Shown: piece after piece, positions 28,786 to 37,747 of the stretch
How the letters are laid out: every line of letters begins with the position of its first letter
How positions within the stretch are numbered: position 1 is the stretch's first letter
From: Marinisporobacter sp.
Lineage (GTDB): Bacteria; Bacillota; Clostridia; Peptostreptococcales; Thermotaleaceae
DNA: 64,000 bases
Direction: 5' to 3'
Assembly (NCBI GenBank): GCA_025210525.1
Contig: JAOARP010000047.1
Coordinates: forward strand, 124,001 to 188,000
Position numbers and translations under genes: made by a program
Notes under the pieces: generated by a model
Told to the model about the DNA's origin: nothing
The model's database searches: none
Seen by the model: only the letters and a program-made list of their open reading frames with translations

Positions 28786-28829
28786 AAAATTAATCCAGTA
28801 AGAGAATTAACTCTTACTGGATTAATTTT
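28786..28829. terminator. Bidirectional terminator after the ECF/ABC operon
   Basis: Perfect 19-bp arms (28786-28804 and 28811-28829) enclose a 6-base loop, with T-runs on both strands. On the minus strand it ends the transcript that leaves the ECF ATPase gene at 29042. Between 28706 and 29041 I see nothing else of note. Confidence 0.85.
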
Positions 28830-29041
28830 TTAGATTCATCTGATTTACCTATAAATTAGATAGTATCCAAATCTTCTCTTTCATTAATATACTTACTATA
28901 TCTCATGGATAAACCCCTAACACAAATCCAATCAATTACCTATATACGCTATCCTTCTATAGCTTTTCGAATCATTAAAAATCCTTTGTATTGTTCTTTT
29001 GGAAAAAGAATAAATAAACCGATTCACCCCTTACTCATAAT

Positions 29042-30541
29042 TCATTGAACCGCTGAGATTTTGGCTTGCTCAGTAAAAAAATCCTTTAATAAAGCCATTG
29101 CCTCAAAATCCATAGGTCTATGCCATGAAACTTTTCCTTTTTCAATGAATAGAACATAAGTACAACTTTTACAAATTAACTCTAGGTCATGGGTAATAAT
29201 AAAAATACTTTTCCCTAGTTGTTGTAACTTTTGTAAATTCCCTCCTACCTCTAACATATGTCTATAATCTAATCCGCTTGTTGGTTCATCAAGAATTAAA
29301 ATCTTATTATTAGATGCAATAGCACTTCCAATGGCAACACGTTGTTTTTGGCCACCAGATAAGGACATAGGATGAAGTTCTTGATGATCTATTAGATCCA
29401 GACTGTTTAGTATTTGTTTTGCTTTTTGTATGTTGTCATCTTCACTTTCATCATTGTCCATACTGAGTAATATTTCATCTAAAACACTTTCAGTAAAAAG
29501 TTGATGATTTACATCTTGCATTACCATATAGGAAAGTTTATTACGCTGTTTTGTGCTATAACTTTTACCATCAAGTTGCAATACTCCTTTTGTGGTTTTA
29601 TCAAGTCCACAAAGAGCTCTTGCAAAGGTTGATTTACCAGCACCATTATTTCCAATAATAGCAATAATTTCATTTTTAGGTATTTCTAGTGATGGAATAT
29701 CTAATTGTAAATCACCACGTCTTTTATATGAGAAACGAAAATTATTTATGGATATTTTATTAAAATTTTCATTTAATTTTGTTTCTGGTTTTAAATCAAA
29801 TGGCTTTAAGGAGCGTAGTCCCATTTTTTCAATTTCATTAGGAGATAATCTATTAAATTCTTCTCTTGTATATTCCTTTGTGATTTCTCCTTTTTGCATA
29901 TAGATAATCCGATCAGCCATTGGAACAAGAAAATGTAACCTATGCTCTGCAATGACAATAGTTTTTTTCTCTTTTTTCCAAGATGAAATAACCTGAGCTA
30001 AATCATCTATTGTGTTCATATCTAAATTGGATGAAGGTTCATCTAATACCATAATTTGTGGCGAAGTAGTATCAACGCAAGCACAAGCAATTCTTTGCTT
30101 TTCTCCACCTGATAAGGAAAATAAACTACGATCCATCAAATGATTTAAATGAAGCTTTCTCTTTGTCTTTTCTAGTCGATCTAATATTTCTGGTACAGGT
30201 AATGCTCTGTTTTCACAACCGAATACAATTTCACTAGTAGTTTCTACATTATAGAATTGTGTTCGAGGATTTTGAAATACAGAACCAACTTTTTCAGAAA
30301 TTTTATAAAGAGGCTGTTCTAACAAATTTTCACCTTCAATCAGAACTTCACCTTCTAAATTACCATCATAATAGTGTGGAATCAATCCATTTATTAAACG
30401 AGTAAGTGTTGTTTTACCACAACCTGATTCTCCACATATTAAAATGGTTTCTCCTTCATTTACTTTTAAGTTAATGTTTTTAAGTCCATTTTCATTACCA
30501 CCACTTTGATAATGAAATGAGATATTTTTAAATTCAATCAA
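29042..30541 (-). CDS. ECF transporter ATPase, two fused ABC domains
   Basis: A 499-residue energy-coupling-factor ATPase in which the EcfA1- and EcfA2-like halves are fused. First half: Walker A CGESGCGKTT (about 35-44), signature LSGGEKQRIA, Walker B IMVLDEPSSNLD. Second half: Walker A IGNNGAGKST, signature LSGGQKQRVAI, Walker B ILILDEPTSGLD, and the switch histidine in ITHDLEL. It drives import together with the EcfT (30560) and S-component (31282) genes directly upstream. It is the last gene of the operon. Confidence 0.93.
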   Translation of the reverse strand: MIEFKNISFHYQSGGNENGLKNINLKVNEGETILICGESGCGKTTLTRLINGLIPHYYDGNLEGEVLIEGENLLEQPLYKISEKVGSVFQNPRTQFYNVETTSEIVFGCENRALPVPEILDRLEKTKRKLHLNHLMDRSLFSLSGGEKQRIACACVDTTSPQIMVLDEPSSNLDMNTIDDLAQVISSWKKEKKTIVIAEHRLHFLVPMADRIIYMQKGEITKEYTREEFNRLSPNEIEKMGLRSLKPFDLKPETKLNENFNKISINNFRFSYKRRGDLQLDIPSLEIPKNEIIAIIGNNGAGKSTFARALCGLDKTTKGVLQLDGKSYSTKQRNKLSYMVMQDVNHQLFTESVLDEILLSMDNDESEDDNIQKAKQILNSLDLIDHQELHPMSLSGGQKQRVAIGSAIASNNKILILDEPTSGLDYRHMLEVGGNLQKLQQLGKSIFIITHDLELICKSCTYVLFIEKGKVSWHRPMDFEAMALLKDFFTEQAKISAVQ

Positions 30542-30559
30542 TTAAAATTCCTCCTATCA

Positions 30560-31282
30560 CTACCTAAATGCAAAGAAACTAAATAATAACAATGCAATAC
30601 TAAAAGTAATTGCCATAAAATCATTAGCAGTAAATCTAATCTTAGTTATATTTGTTCTAGTTACAGGATTATCAAGTCCTCGCGTCAATGCTGCAGCAGA
30701 GAGTTCATCTCCAATCTTTACAACTGAAACTATAAGAGGAATAAATCTGTATTCTATGAAAGTAATTGGATTTTGCCAGAATTTCTTTGTACCAAATTCT
30801 ATTCCTCTCATTTTCATTGCAGCTTTAATTGAGGAAGACTCCTCTCCCATAGTAGGTAAAAAACGAAAAATGATAGAAACAGGTATGGTGAATTTTCGCG
30901 TTATGTGCATTTTTCCCATAGCTGAAACAAATTCGCTTGCTTTGGTAGAGTTTATAACATATGTGCCCATTGCAAATGCTGGAAATAGCCTTAAAACTAC
31001 TCCTACCAAAAATATAATAAACATATTGATTACTATATTAAAATGGATAAAATTTTGTACTTCTTTTGCAATTAAAGAGAGACTAAATAAGACTCCAAAC
31101 CAAATACCAAATTTATATTGTTTATTTATCATTAATAATATAAAAGGAATAGCTGCAACTACAATCATAAAACTTATATTATCACTCATTAACATTTCGC
31201 AAGTGGATATGATAGCCATTATCAATATTTTGGTGCGCGGATCTAAATGAAACTTTTTTTTATTTAATGACTGAATAACCAT
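30560..31282 (-). CDS. ECF transporter T component (EcfT)
   Basis: A 240-residue membrane protein with five or six hydrophobic helices and the coupling-helix motifs of the EcfT family (AMKMRGIEFG near residue 150 and the second A-LTRGLD motif). It couples ATP hydrolysis by the fused ATPase to substrate release from the S component. Its start overlaps the stop of the S-component gene by one base, and the ATPase follows after 18 bases. Confidence 0.9.
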   Translation of the reverse strand: MVIQSLNKKKFHLDPRTKILIMAIISTCEMLMSDNISFMIVVAAIPFILLMINKQYKFGIWFGVLFSLSLIAKEVQNFIHFNIVINMFIIFLVGVVLRLFPAFAMGTYVINSTKASEFVSAMGKMHITRKFTIPVSIIFRFLPTMGEESSSIKAAMKMRGIEFGTKKFWQNPITFIEYRFIPLIVSVVKIGDELSAAALTRGLDNPVTRTNITKIRFTANDFMAITFSIALLLFSFFAFR

Positions 31283-31869
31283 TACGCAATACCTGCTCTA
31301 ACAAAGTGTTTTTTTAGTGTTCTATATCCAAATAATGCACCACAAAATCCACCTGCAAATAAGATAATAAAGCCTGCATAAAGCATCCAATGTGGCATCA
31401 TTTTCATTAAGGTATCAGCGTATTGATCTCCCATTCCTTTACGAATATTATCCCAATATGATTGTCCAGCTAAAAATAATGGTGCATGGCAGCCCATTTC
31501 GCCAAGACAATATATACAATAACTTAAAAGAGTAAATTTAAATTGGTTATAATTACCAAATCTTAAAATAACATCCGCTAGGAATCCAAAAGGAATCCAA
31601 AATGCAATGGCCATCCAAGTATATCCAATAAAGAAAAAGAAAAGACCGTTAATAACACCTGTAATAGTAAGCATACCAAATTTTCTAATTTTTGTGTAAT
31701 AAAGCATCATAGGAATACCACAAATGAATGGCAGTAAAAATAGTAAAAATGGATATACTACAGGAAGTGTAGTTAGTAATCCTCCTACAAAGAAAACTGA
31801 AATATACATAGCTGTATAAATACCTACATTAATTAAATCCTTACCATTTAATTTATTTGTATTGTTCAT
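31282..31869 (-). CDS. MptD/Trep_Strep-family ECF substrate-binding (S) component
   Basis: A 195-residue membrane protein with about five or six helices, matching the MptD (Trep_Strep) family of putative S components (for example NGLFFFFIGYTWMAIAFWIPFGFLADVILR). The substrate of this family is not settled. It is the first ECF gene after the ABC exporter pair and is followed without a gap by EcfT. Clusters of this kind with YbtPQ-like ABC half-transporters and a TetR regulator are found in Firmicutes; import of a siderophore or another complex nutrient is a reasonable guess. Confidence 0.85.
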   Translation of the reverse strand: MNNTNKLNGKDLINVGIYTAMYISVFFVGGLLTTLPVVYPFLLFLLPFICGIPMMLYYTKIRKFGMLTITGVINGLFFFFIGYTWMAIAFWIPFGFLADVILRFGNYNQFKFTLLSYCIYCLGEMGCHAPLFLAGQSYWDNIRKGMGDQYADTLMKMMPHWMLYAGFIILFAGGFCGALFGYRTLKKHFVRAGIA

Positions 31870-31975
31870 GTTTAAATCTCCTTTTTTTATAATATTTGGA
31901 CAATGTATCTTTTCCTTTAATTTTATGTTTTGATCATTTGATTATCCTCCTTATTAATTGCTTAAAATACTTTCG

Positions 31976-33703
31976 TTAAATCTGCCATCCAGCAGACTTC
32001 TGTCTTATATCAATGAATCTCTTATAGATTCCTTCTTTACTAATCAATTCATTATGTGTACCCATTTGGTTAATCCTTCCATCCTTCATAACCACAATAT
32101 GATTTGCTTCCTTAACCGTTGATAATCTATGGGCAATGCTGATAACAGTCTTATCCCTTGTCAATTCATCAAGAGCTTTTAAAAGTTCATGTTCATTTTC
32201 TGGATCAACACTAGATGTTGCCTCATCTAAAATAACAATAGAAGCATCCTTTAACATTGCTCTAGCAATAGAAATTCTTTGCTTCTCCCCTCCAGAAAGT
32301 GTAGATCCACTTTCTCCTACAACAGTATCAAAGCCTTTTGGCAAGTCCATTATGAAATCATAGCAACACGCTTTCTTAGCAGCCTCTATCACTTCTTCAT
32401 GTGTTGCATGTGGCTTTCCAAACTTTATATTATTTTCTATGGTATCGTGAAAAAGATAAACTTTCTGGAATACAGTACTAATATGACTCATTAAGCTGTC
32501 TGTGGATATATTTTTCACATCTTCACCACCGAATTTAATACTACCCCTATCCACATCCCAAAAACGCATCATAAGATTACACAAAGTGGTTTTACCACAG
32601 CCTGAAGGTCCTACAATGGCTGTTTTTGAACCCTGTGGGATTTTAAGGCTCACATCATGGATAATTTTCCTGTCTTTTTCATATCCAAAGGATACATCAG
32701 ACATTTCAATATCATAATCCTTTACAATCAATTCCTCATCTTTTCCATTCATTTCTGGAATCTCTGTCACCTCTTCCAAACGATCTAATCCCTTTTCAAT
32801 CATAGGAAGTAAGAATGCACTATTTCCCATAGTTTTCATATGTTGATAAATCACAAAGGCAGAGATTAAAAATAACACTGCAATTGGAAATGTTAATTTC
32901 TCATCTAGAAAAAGATAACCTGTCATCATAATCATAATACCGCTACCCACATCAAATACACCTTTATATATATTTACCCACGGCATCACTTTTTTTTCTG
33001 TAGCAATACTGGCTTTCTTCTCTCCTTCTAATGATTCATCAAACTCCTGTAGAAGACCCGTATCTACTCCAAAGGTTCTAACAATAGTAATTCCTCTAAT
33101 ATATTCAATAACTCTTGAAACCATAGTTTCCTTAGCATTTTGCATATCTACGGCATGACTAGCAGTCCTTTTACTAATAACCTTCAAAATCAACTGAGAA
33201 ATAATAAGACCAGTCAGTGTAATCAGCCCTATTTCCCATCTGAAGTATAATAAAATAAGCGTTGTGAGAAAGGCTTGCACAATTCCAACGACTATGTTTT
33301 CTACCGCCACCATACTAAAATTCTCCATAAATGTCATAGAAGACGTTAAAGCTGAACTAATATTTCCTAAAGTTTGATCACTAAAGTAACCCATTGGTGC
33401 TTTTTTTAGTTCTTTACCAATTTCTAATCGCTTCTCACCATATACATAATAACCATTACCCGTCATTTTGATAGTTATTAACCATTTGCATATAAATTGC
33501 CCAATAAAGGCTACCAGCAAAATGAAGAATCCATTACGGATAATAGCTGATGTCAAACTTTCAACATGATTCAATATATATAGAAGTGCAAACAACGATA
33601 CACTTCCAAAGGCTGAATAAAGCATGCTAAAGATTATTCCAGAAATAAGATTTCTCTTATATGTACCACAAATATCTATAATTCTTTTTATTGTATGAAA
33701 CAT
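31976..33703 (-). CDS. ABC transporter ATP-binding/permease half-transporter (second)
   Basis: A 575-residue half-transporter: six transmembrane helices (residues 1-310), then an ABC domain with Walker A GPSGCGKTT, signature LSGGEKQRIS, Walker B IVILDEATSSVD and the H-loop ISIAHRLST. It pairs with the similar protein at 33719, 15 bases upstream. The pair is of the YbtP/YbtQ or drug/lipid type. In this gene order (next to ECF genes) it more likely acts with the importer, or removes its product, than as a general drug pump; direction of transport is not shown by the sequence. Confidence 0.9.
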   Translation of the reverse strand: MFHTIKRIIDICGTYKRNLISGIIFSMLYSAFGSVSLFALLYILNHVESLTSAIIRNGFFILLVAFIGQFICKWLITIKMTGNGYYVYGEKRLEIGKELKKAPMGYFSDQTLGNISSALTSSMTFMENFSMVAVENIVVGIVQAFLTTLILLYFRWEIGLITLTGLIISQLILKVISKRTASHAVDMQNAKETMVSRVIEYIRGITIVRTFGVDTGLLQEFDESLEGEKKASIATEKKVMPWVNIYKGVFDVGSGIMIMMTGYLFLDEKLTFPIAVLFLISAFVIYQHMKTMGNSAFLLPMIEKGLDRLEEVTEIPEMNGKDEELIVKDYDIEMSDVSFGYEKDRKIIHDVSLKIPQGSKTAIVGPSGCGKTTLCNLMMRFWDVDRGSIKFGGEDVKNISTDSLMSHISTVFQKVYLFHDTIENNIKFGKPHATHEEVIEAAKKACCYDFIMDLPKGFDTVVGESGSTLSGGEKQRISIARAMLKDASIVILDEATSSVDPENEHELLKALDELTRDKTVISIAHRLSTVKEANHIVVMKDGRINQMGTHNELISKEGIYKRFIDIRQKSAGWQI

Positions 33704-33718
33704 TTCTTTACCTCCCTT

Positions 33719-35461
33719 CTATAAGGCCGATACGGCTATATGTTTATTCCACATATTCCTGTAAAGATCACAGTGCTTTAGCAGTTCACTTTGCGTCCCT
33801 TTATCAACAATTCTTCCATCTTCAACTACCACAATCTGATCAGCTTTTTGAATAGTTGTAAGTCTATGGGCAATAACAATCAATGTTTTACCTTTAATGA
33901 GCCTACTCAATGCCTCTTGTATTAAATCCTCATTTTCAGGATCCGCAAAAGCTGTGGCCTCATCCAATAAAATAACATTGGAATTTTTTAAAATAGCTCT
34001 TGCTAGTGTAATTCTTTGTCTTTCACCACCAGAAAGTTTACCTCCAGCATCCCCTACTTTAGTGTCATAGTCTTGGCTTAGCTTCATTATAAAATCATGA
34101 CAACAAGCTTTTTTTGCTGCACTGATAATCTCTTCATCAGTAGATTTTGGATTTCCAATACGTATATTTTCTCTAATGCTACAGTCAAATAAGAAATTAT
34201 CCTGTGACACATAACTAATTTCTTTCATCAATTGATTAGTTGGAATCTTTCGTATATCCTCATTGCCATATAGTACAGTTCCTTTATCAACATCCCAGAA
34301 TCCTGCCATTAATTTCATAATTGTAGATTTTCCACCGCCAGAAGGTCCCACAATGGCAGTTACCCCCTGTGGTATAGTACTTAGACTCACATCATGGAGA
34401 ACTTTCTTATCTCCGTATCCAAAGGAAACACCATCTAAGCGAAATGCTTCTTTATTAAAAACTACTTCCTTATTAGGTCTCTCAAGCTCTGGAGTATCCA
34501 AAAATTTATTAACTTGTTCAATACTTTGATAAACAACAGCAAAATCTTCAATAAAATGAAAAGCTGCTAAAATAGGACCTGCTATTCCCATGGATAAAAT
34601 GATACAGGTAATAAATGTATCAAATTCAATATTTCCCTTCATAAAAAGCGTACTGCCTACAGGCAAACTGACTAAAAGGGTTGAAGGGATCAATGCATAT
34701 CCTGCTGCTGAAAATCCCCAACAACGTCTCCACCAGCTAAGTGTGAAATCTCTAAAATATTCAACAGTTTTTGTAAATTTCTCATAAGAACTACCTGATT
34801 GATTAAAGGCTTTTATTACTTCAATACCATTGACATATTCTATAAGTGCTTCGTTCATATCACTTCCTGCCTTCATGTATTTTACAGAGTTTTCCTTATA
34901 GCCAATCATCTGTCCCATCATAATAATGAAACCTAAAGGTATAGTAGCAATGCCTGCTAAAGCCATTCTCCAATCAAGAACAAAAAGAACAATGATAATA
35001 GCAATAGGCCCTAAAACATTTGAAGTCATTTCTGGAAGAATATGTGCCAAAGGCTTTTCTAGTTTTTCAACCGTATCAACAACAAGTGTTTTCAATTCTC
35101 CTGTAGAAGACTCTACCATAACGCCTAATGGAACTTTAGTCATCTTCTCAGAAAGACTTGAACGTATATTTTTTAAAATTGTAAATGCTGCTTCATGAGA
35201 TGTCATGGTTGAAAGTGTAGTAAAAATAACCTTACCCACAAACCCCACCATAGCAACTAAAGACCATTTCAAAATATCTTGCTCTCTTATACTATGATCA
35301 AAAAAACCAGCACTTAACCTTGCCACACTTAAATAGGATAACATTCCTAAAAGCACACCAACTACTGCTAAAAAAATAGAAACTTTAACTTTTCCCCTAC
35401 TACTTCCAGCAAACTTTAATAACTCAGCAAGTGAATTATTTTTCTTCTTTTCTTCATCCAT
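33719..35461 (-). CDS. ABC transporter ATP-binding/permease half-transporter (first)
   Basis: A half-transporter of about 580 residues: six helices followed by an ABC domain with Walker A GPSGGGKST, signature LSGGERQRIT, Walker B VILLDEATAFADPENE and H-loop IVIAHRLTT. The ATG at 35461 is chosen because GAAGGGGG lies 7 bases before it. A longer reading from 35575 would start inside the regulator gene and cover the operator at 35483-35510. It begins the transport operon (two ABC genes, S component, EcfT, ATPase). Confidence 0.9.
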   Translation of the reverse strand: MDEEKKKNNSLAELLKFAGSSRGKVKVSIFLAVVGVLLGMLSYLSVARLSAGFFDHSIREQDILKWSLVAMVGFVGKVIFTTLSTMTSHEAAFTILKNIRSSLSEKMTKVPLGVMVESSTGELKTLVVDTVEKLEKPLAHILPEMTSNVLGPIAIIIVLFVLDWRMALAGIATIPLGFIIMMGQMIGYKENSVKYMKAGSDMNEALIEYVNGIEVIKAFNQSGSSYEKFTKTVEYFRDFTLSWWRRCWGFSAAGYALIPSTLLVSLPVGSTLFMKGNIEFDTFITCIILSMGIAGPILAAFHFIEDFAVVYQSIEQVNKFLDTPELERPNKEVVFNKEAFRLDGVSFGYGDKKVLHDVSLSTIPQGVTAIVGPSGGGKSTIMKLMAGFWDVDKGTVLYGNEDIRKIPTNQLMKEISYVSQDNFLFDCSIRENIRIGNPKSTDEEIISAAKKACCHDFIMKLSQDYDTKVGDAGGKLSGGERQRITLARAILKNSNVILLDEATAFADPENEDLIQEALSRLIKGKTLIVIAHRLTTIQKADQIVVVEDGRIVDKGTQSELLKHCDLYRNMWNKHIAVSAL

Positions 35462-35482
35462 TTCTAATCCCCCTTCTACTAC

Positions 35483-35510
35483 GATAACTATGATAGCTAA
35501 CTTAGTTATC
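35483..35510. promoter_or_regulatory. TetR operator before the transport operon
   Basis: Inverted arms GATAACTA (35483-35490) and TAGTTATC (35503-35510) are spaced by 12 bases, with a further GATAGCTAA half-site between. The same half-sites form the palindrome at 36191-36205 in front of the TetR gene. Confidence 0.6.
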
Positions 35511-35550
35511 ACAAGCCTAAAAAAAGAATATCCTAAAGACAATTCTTTTT

Positions 35551-36168
35551 CTACAACCCTAAAATAACTCGCCATCCAGGATTGAAAAATTTAACTAGTG
35601 TCTTTGAATAAGATAATGCATCCTCTTTAGGATAATCATGCATAACAACTTCAAAAATAGAAGAAAAATATGCTTGAATTAACATGTGAATTTCATTCTT
35701 ATTGATTTTAACAGTTTCATAACCCTTTTCTCTTATGGCTATAAGATACTTACAAGTCTTTTCTGTTTCTACAGATGCAATCTTATGAATAAAATCTCCA
35801 TATTTTGTGCCATCTGAATACATCAAAAGTAATTTCATCTCTGTATAATTCTCATAAATAAACTCTATAAATGGAACAAGAGAATCTTCATTCATCTCCC
35901 AAATTTTTTCAATCTCCTTCGTATCAAGAACTTCATAGTATTGATTCTCGTTCTCACGATACATGTCTTTTAATTGATCCACAACTGGCTTTACTAACTC
36001 AACAAAAACAGCTTCCTTATCTTCAAAATGACGATAGAAGGCACCTGTTGTTATCTTTGCATCTTTGCATATTTTTCTAAGATTCGATCGTTCAAAGCCA
36101 TTTTTCAAAAAGTTTTCTTTGGCACTATTCAAAATATCTATATGTGTTTTCTCATAGCTACTTCCCAC
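35551..36168 (-). CDS. TetR family regulator of the ECF/ABC operon
   Basis: A repressor with the N-terminal helix-turn-helix (SNLRKICKDAKITTGAFYRHFEDKEAVF) and a helical effector domain. A reading from 36249 would be 232 residues, but codons 15-20 would then lie on the operator at 36191-36205. The GTG at 36168, with AAGGAGAGG about 12 bases upstream, is more credible and leaves the palindrome in the leader (about 205 residues). The gene is upstream of, and in the same direction as, the transport operon; matching palindromes in front of both support regulation of the operon and of itself. Confidence 0.85.
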   Translation of the reverse strand: MGSSYEKTHIDILNSAKENFLKNGFERSNLRKICKDAKITTGAFYRHFEDKEAVFVELVKPVVDQLKDMYRENENQYYEVLDTKEIEKIWEMNEDSLVPFIEFIYENYTEMKLLLMYSDGTKYGDFIHKIASVETEKTCKYLIAIREKGYETVKINKNEIHMLIQAYFSSIFEVVMHDYPKEDALSYSKTLVKFFNPGWRVILGL

Positions 36169-36190
36169 AGAATTATCATCCCTCTCCTTC

Positions 36191-36205
36191 GATAACTTAG
36201 TTATC
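36191..36205. promoter_or_regulatory. TetR palindromic operator GATAACT-T-AGTTATC
   Basis: A perfect palindrome, GATAACTTAGTTATC, lies 23 bases upstream of the preferred GTG start of the TetR gene. Its half-sites recur at 35483-35510. Confidence 0.7.
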
Positions 36206-36247
36206 ATTTTAGCACAATCGTTCTGTTTCTTCAATTCTTTTTTTACC

Positions 36248-36275
36248 AAGTTATAAGGATTTTTCCTTATAACTT
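36248..36275. promoter_or_regulatory. Second inverted repeat upstream of the TetR gene
   Basis: Arms AAGTTATAAGGA and TCCTTATAACTT are perfectly complementary and are spaced by TTTT. They include the AGTTAT half of the operator motif. It may be an extra operator or an RNA hairpin in the leader. Confidence 0.5.
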
Positions 36276-36352
36276 AGCATATTCTATAATCAAAATCATG
36301 GCATATTCAATTATTTACCGATTTATTCATTCCTATTAGATCTAATCAAAAC

Positions 36353-37624
36353 TTATTTTAAATCTTTCACTAGAATATCTTTATCTGTAAATCTCAATAT
36401 TTCAATTTCTTTTAATGTATCTTTCCCATCACCATTCAATTGATCTTCAATAATAGCTATATTGTCCTTCAATTCTATTTTATAATTCTCTGATTTACCT
36501 GCAAATTGAACGATATCTACCCCTTCTTTTCCGTCAATTTCATTATTCCCACTATTACCCATTAGAATATTGCTCTCTGAATTTCCGATTAGTCCTGTGT
36601 TTTTATTGCCTAATAGCCTTGCATTTTTCAGATACTTTGATTTATGTGTATAAGGTTCTTTTTCATCATAGTACATTTTAAAAGTACCACTAAATTCCGA
36701 ATCAACTCTAGCCATATAGGTAATAGAACTTGGTAAAAATTCACTTACGATTTTATAACCCATAGGATCATTTTTCTTGATATCTTCTCTAGTCTTTGAA
36801 GTATATATTCCCCACATACCACCATCATTTTCTGTATATGGTGCCCAAAGTCCATAATAAGAATCTACTACCGATGCTAAATATTCTTGTTCAAGACTTC
36901 CTTCCTTTTCAAGTTCTAATAACCAATCCTTTGAATCAAGTCCCCACAATCCTTTTTTGCCCCAATCACTTTTATTTTTAGGAAGTGAACTTTTCATAGC
37001 CTTGTAAATTTCTTTTTGTAAATCAGGAAGTGCTCCCGGATTACTTTTTATTCCAATCCCATAATCATGAACCATATGAAGTATTTCCTCATAAGCTGCA
37101 TCTCTATGTTCATAGTCATTTTTTGTATACCATTTACTGCCTACAGTTGGCACTTCCATTTGATATAAAGGTTGTCCCTGCACTGCCTCTTCTGGAATAT
37201 CAGATTTTCCATCAGCCCCATTTGGCATAACTAAAACTGCACTATTTTCAGCCATTTTGTTTGCAACATGACCTTTTTTATATGCTCCAAAATCCTCTAG
37301 ATAAAAGCTTAGTTGATTATAAGCCTTTAAAACTTGTTCATCGGTTACTTGATCCTGAGCTACAATTGTAATAGGCTTTCCATTTGGTGCCATATATTGA
37401 ATGTACTTAGAATAATACTTCTTATAAACACCACCCAGCTTAGAAGTATCTCTACTAATATCTTTTTCACTTACATATCTTTTATAATTTGGATTTGATA
37501 TCTCAATTTGCTTTTTAATATCTATCCCTTCTTTATCTTTTAAATCTGATGCTGAACTGTTGTTATATATGCAACCTGTACAAAGTACAGCTACACATAT
37601 AATTTTCATAAGTATTTTTTTCAT
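36353..37624 (-). CDS. Lipoprotein with a C-terminal RTX-like segment
   Basis: A 423-residue lipoprotein; signal peptide with lipobox LCTGC. Its central domain (about residues 60-300) carries YEEILHMVHDYGIG and is related to the protein at 37748, which has EHILHTVTDVGL at the same place. The C-terminal 90 residues contain GNSESNILMGNSGNNEIDGKE followed by VDIVQFAGKSENYKIEL. This is the glycine/asparagine-rich calcium-roll and M10-type C-terminal pattern usually seen in secreted proteins of Gram-negative bacteria. I do not recognise an enzymatic motif. Upstream is a direct-repeat motif shared with the neighbour gene. Confidence 0.75.
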   Translation of the reverse strand: MKKILMKIICVAVLCTGCIYNNSSASDLKDKEGIDIKKQIEISNPNYKRYVSEKDISRDTSKLGGVYKKYYSKYIQYMAPNGKPITIVAQDQVTDEQVLKAYNQLSFYLEDFGAYKKGHVANKMAENSAVLVMPNGADGKSDIPEEAVQGQPLYQMEVPTVGSKWYTKNDYEHRDAAYEEILHMVHDYGIGIKSNPGALPDLQKEIYKAMKSSLPKNKSDWGKKGLWGLDSKDWLLELEKEGSLEQEYLASVVDSYYGLWAPYTENDGGMWGIYTSKTREDIKKNDPMGYKIVSEFLPSSITYMARVDSEFSGTFKMYYDEKEPYTHKSKYLKNARLLGNKNTGLIGNSESNILMGNSGNNEIDGKEGVDIVQFAGKSENYKIELKDNIAIIEDQLNGDGKDTLKEIEILRFTDKDILVKDLK

Positions 37625-37690
37625 TTTTTTCTCTCCTTTTTTTATTAATATTAAACCGATCTACGACTTTAAATACAGTTTAATTGAATG

Positions 37691-37710
37691 ATGTATCCAC
37701 CGTGTATCCA
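37691..37710 (-). promoter_or_regulatory. Direct repeat TGGATACA, 11-bp phase, before the 36353 gene
   Basis: On the minus strand TGGATACACGG is followed directly by TGGATACAT, two copies of TGGATACA with an 11-bp step, 67-86 bases upstream of the start. This is the spacing expected for a dimeric OmpR-type regulator. Confidence 0.5.
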
Positions 37711-37747
37711 TTTTAAAAGATATTTATTTCTCTATTAAATTTAGGTT

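Noticed and set aside
30756-31250. A 164-codon plus-strand open frame
   Set aside because: It lies entirely antisense to the well-supported EcfT gene and has no ribosome binding site; it reflects the composition of the other strand.
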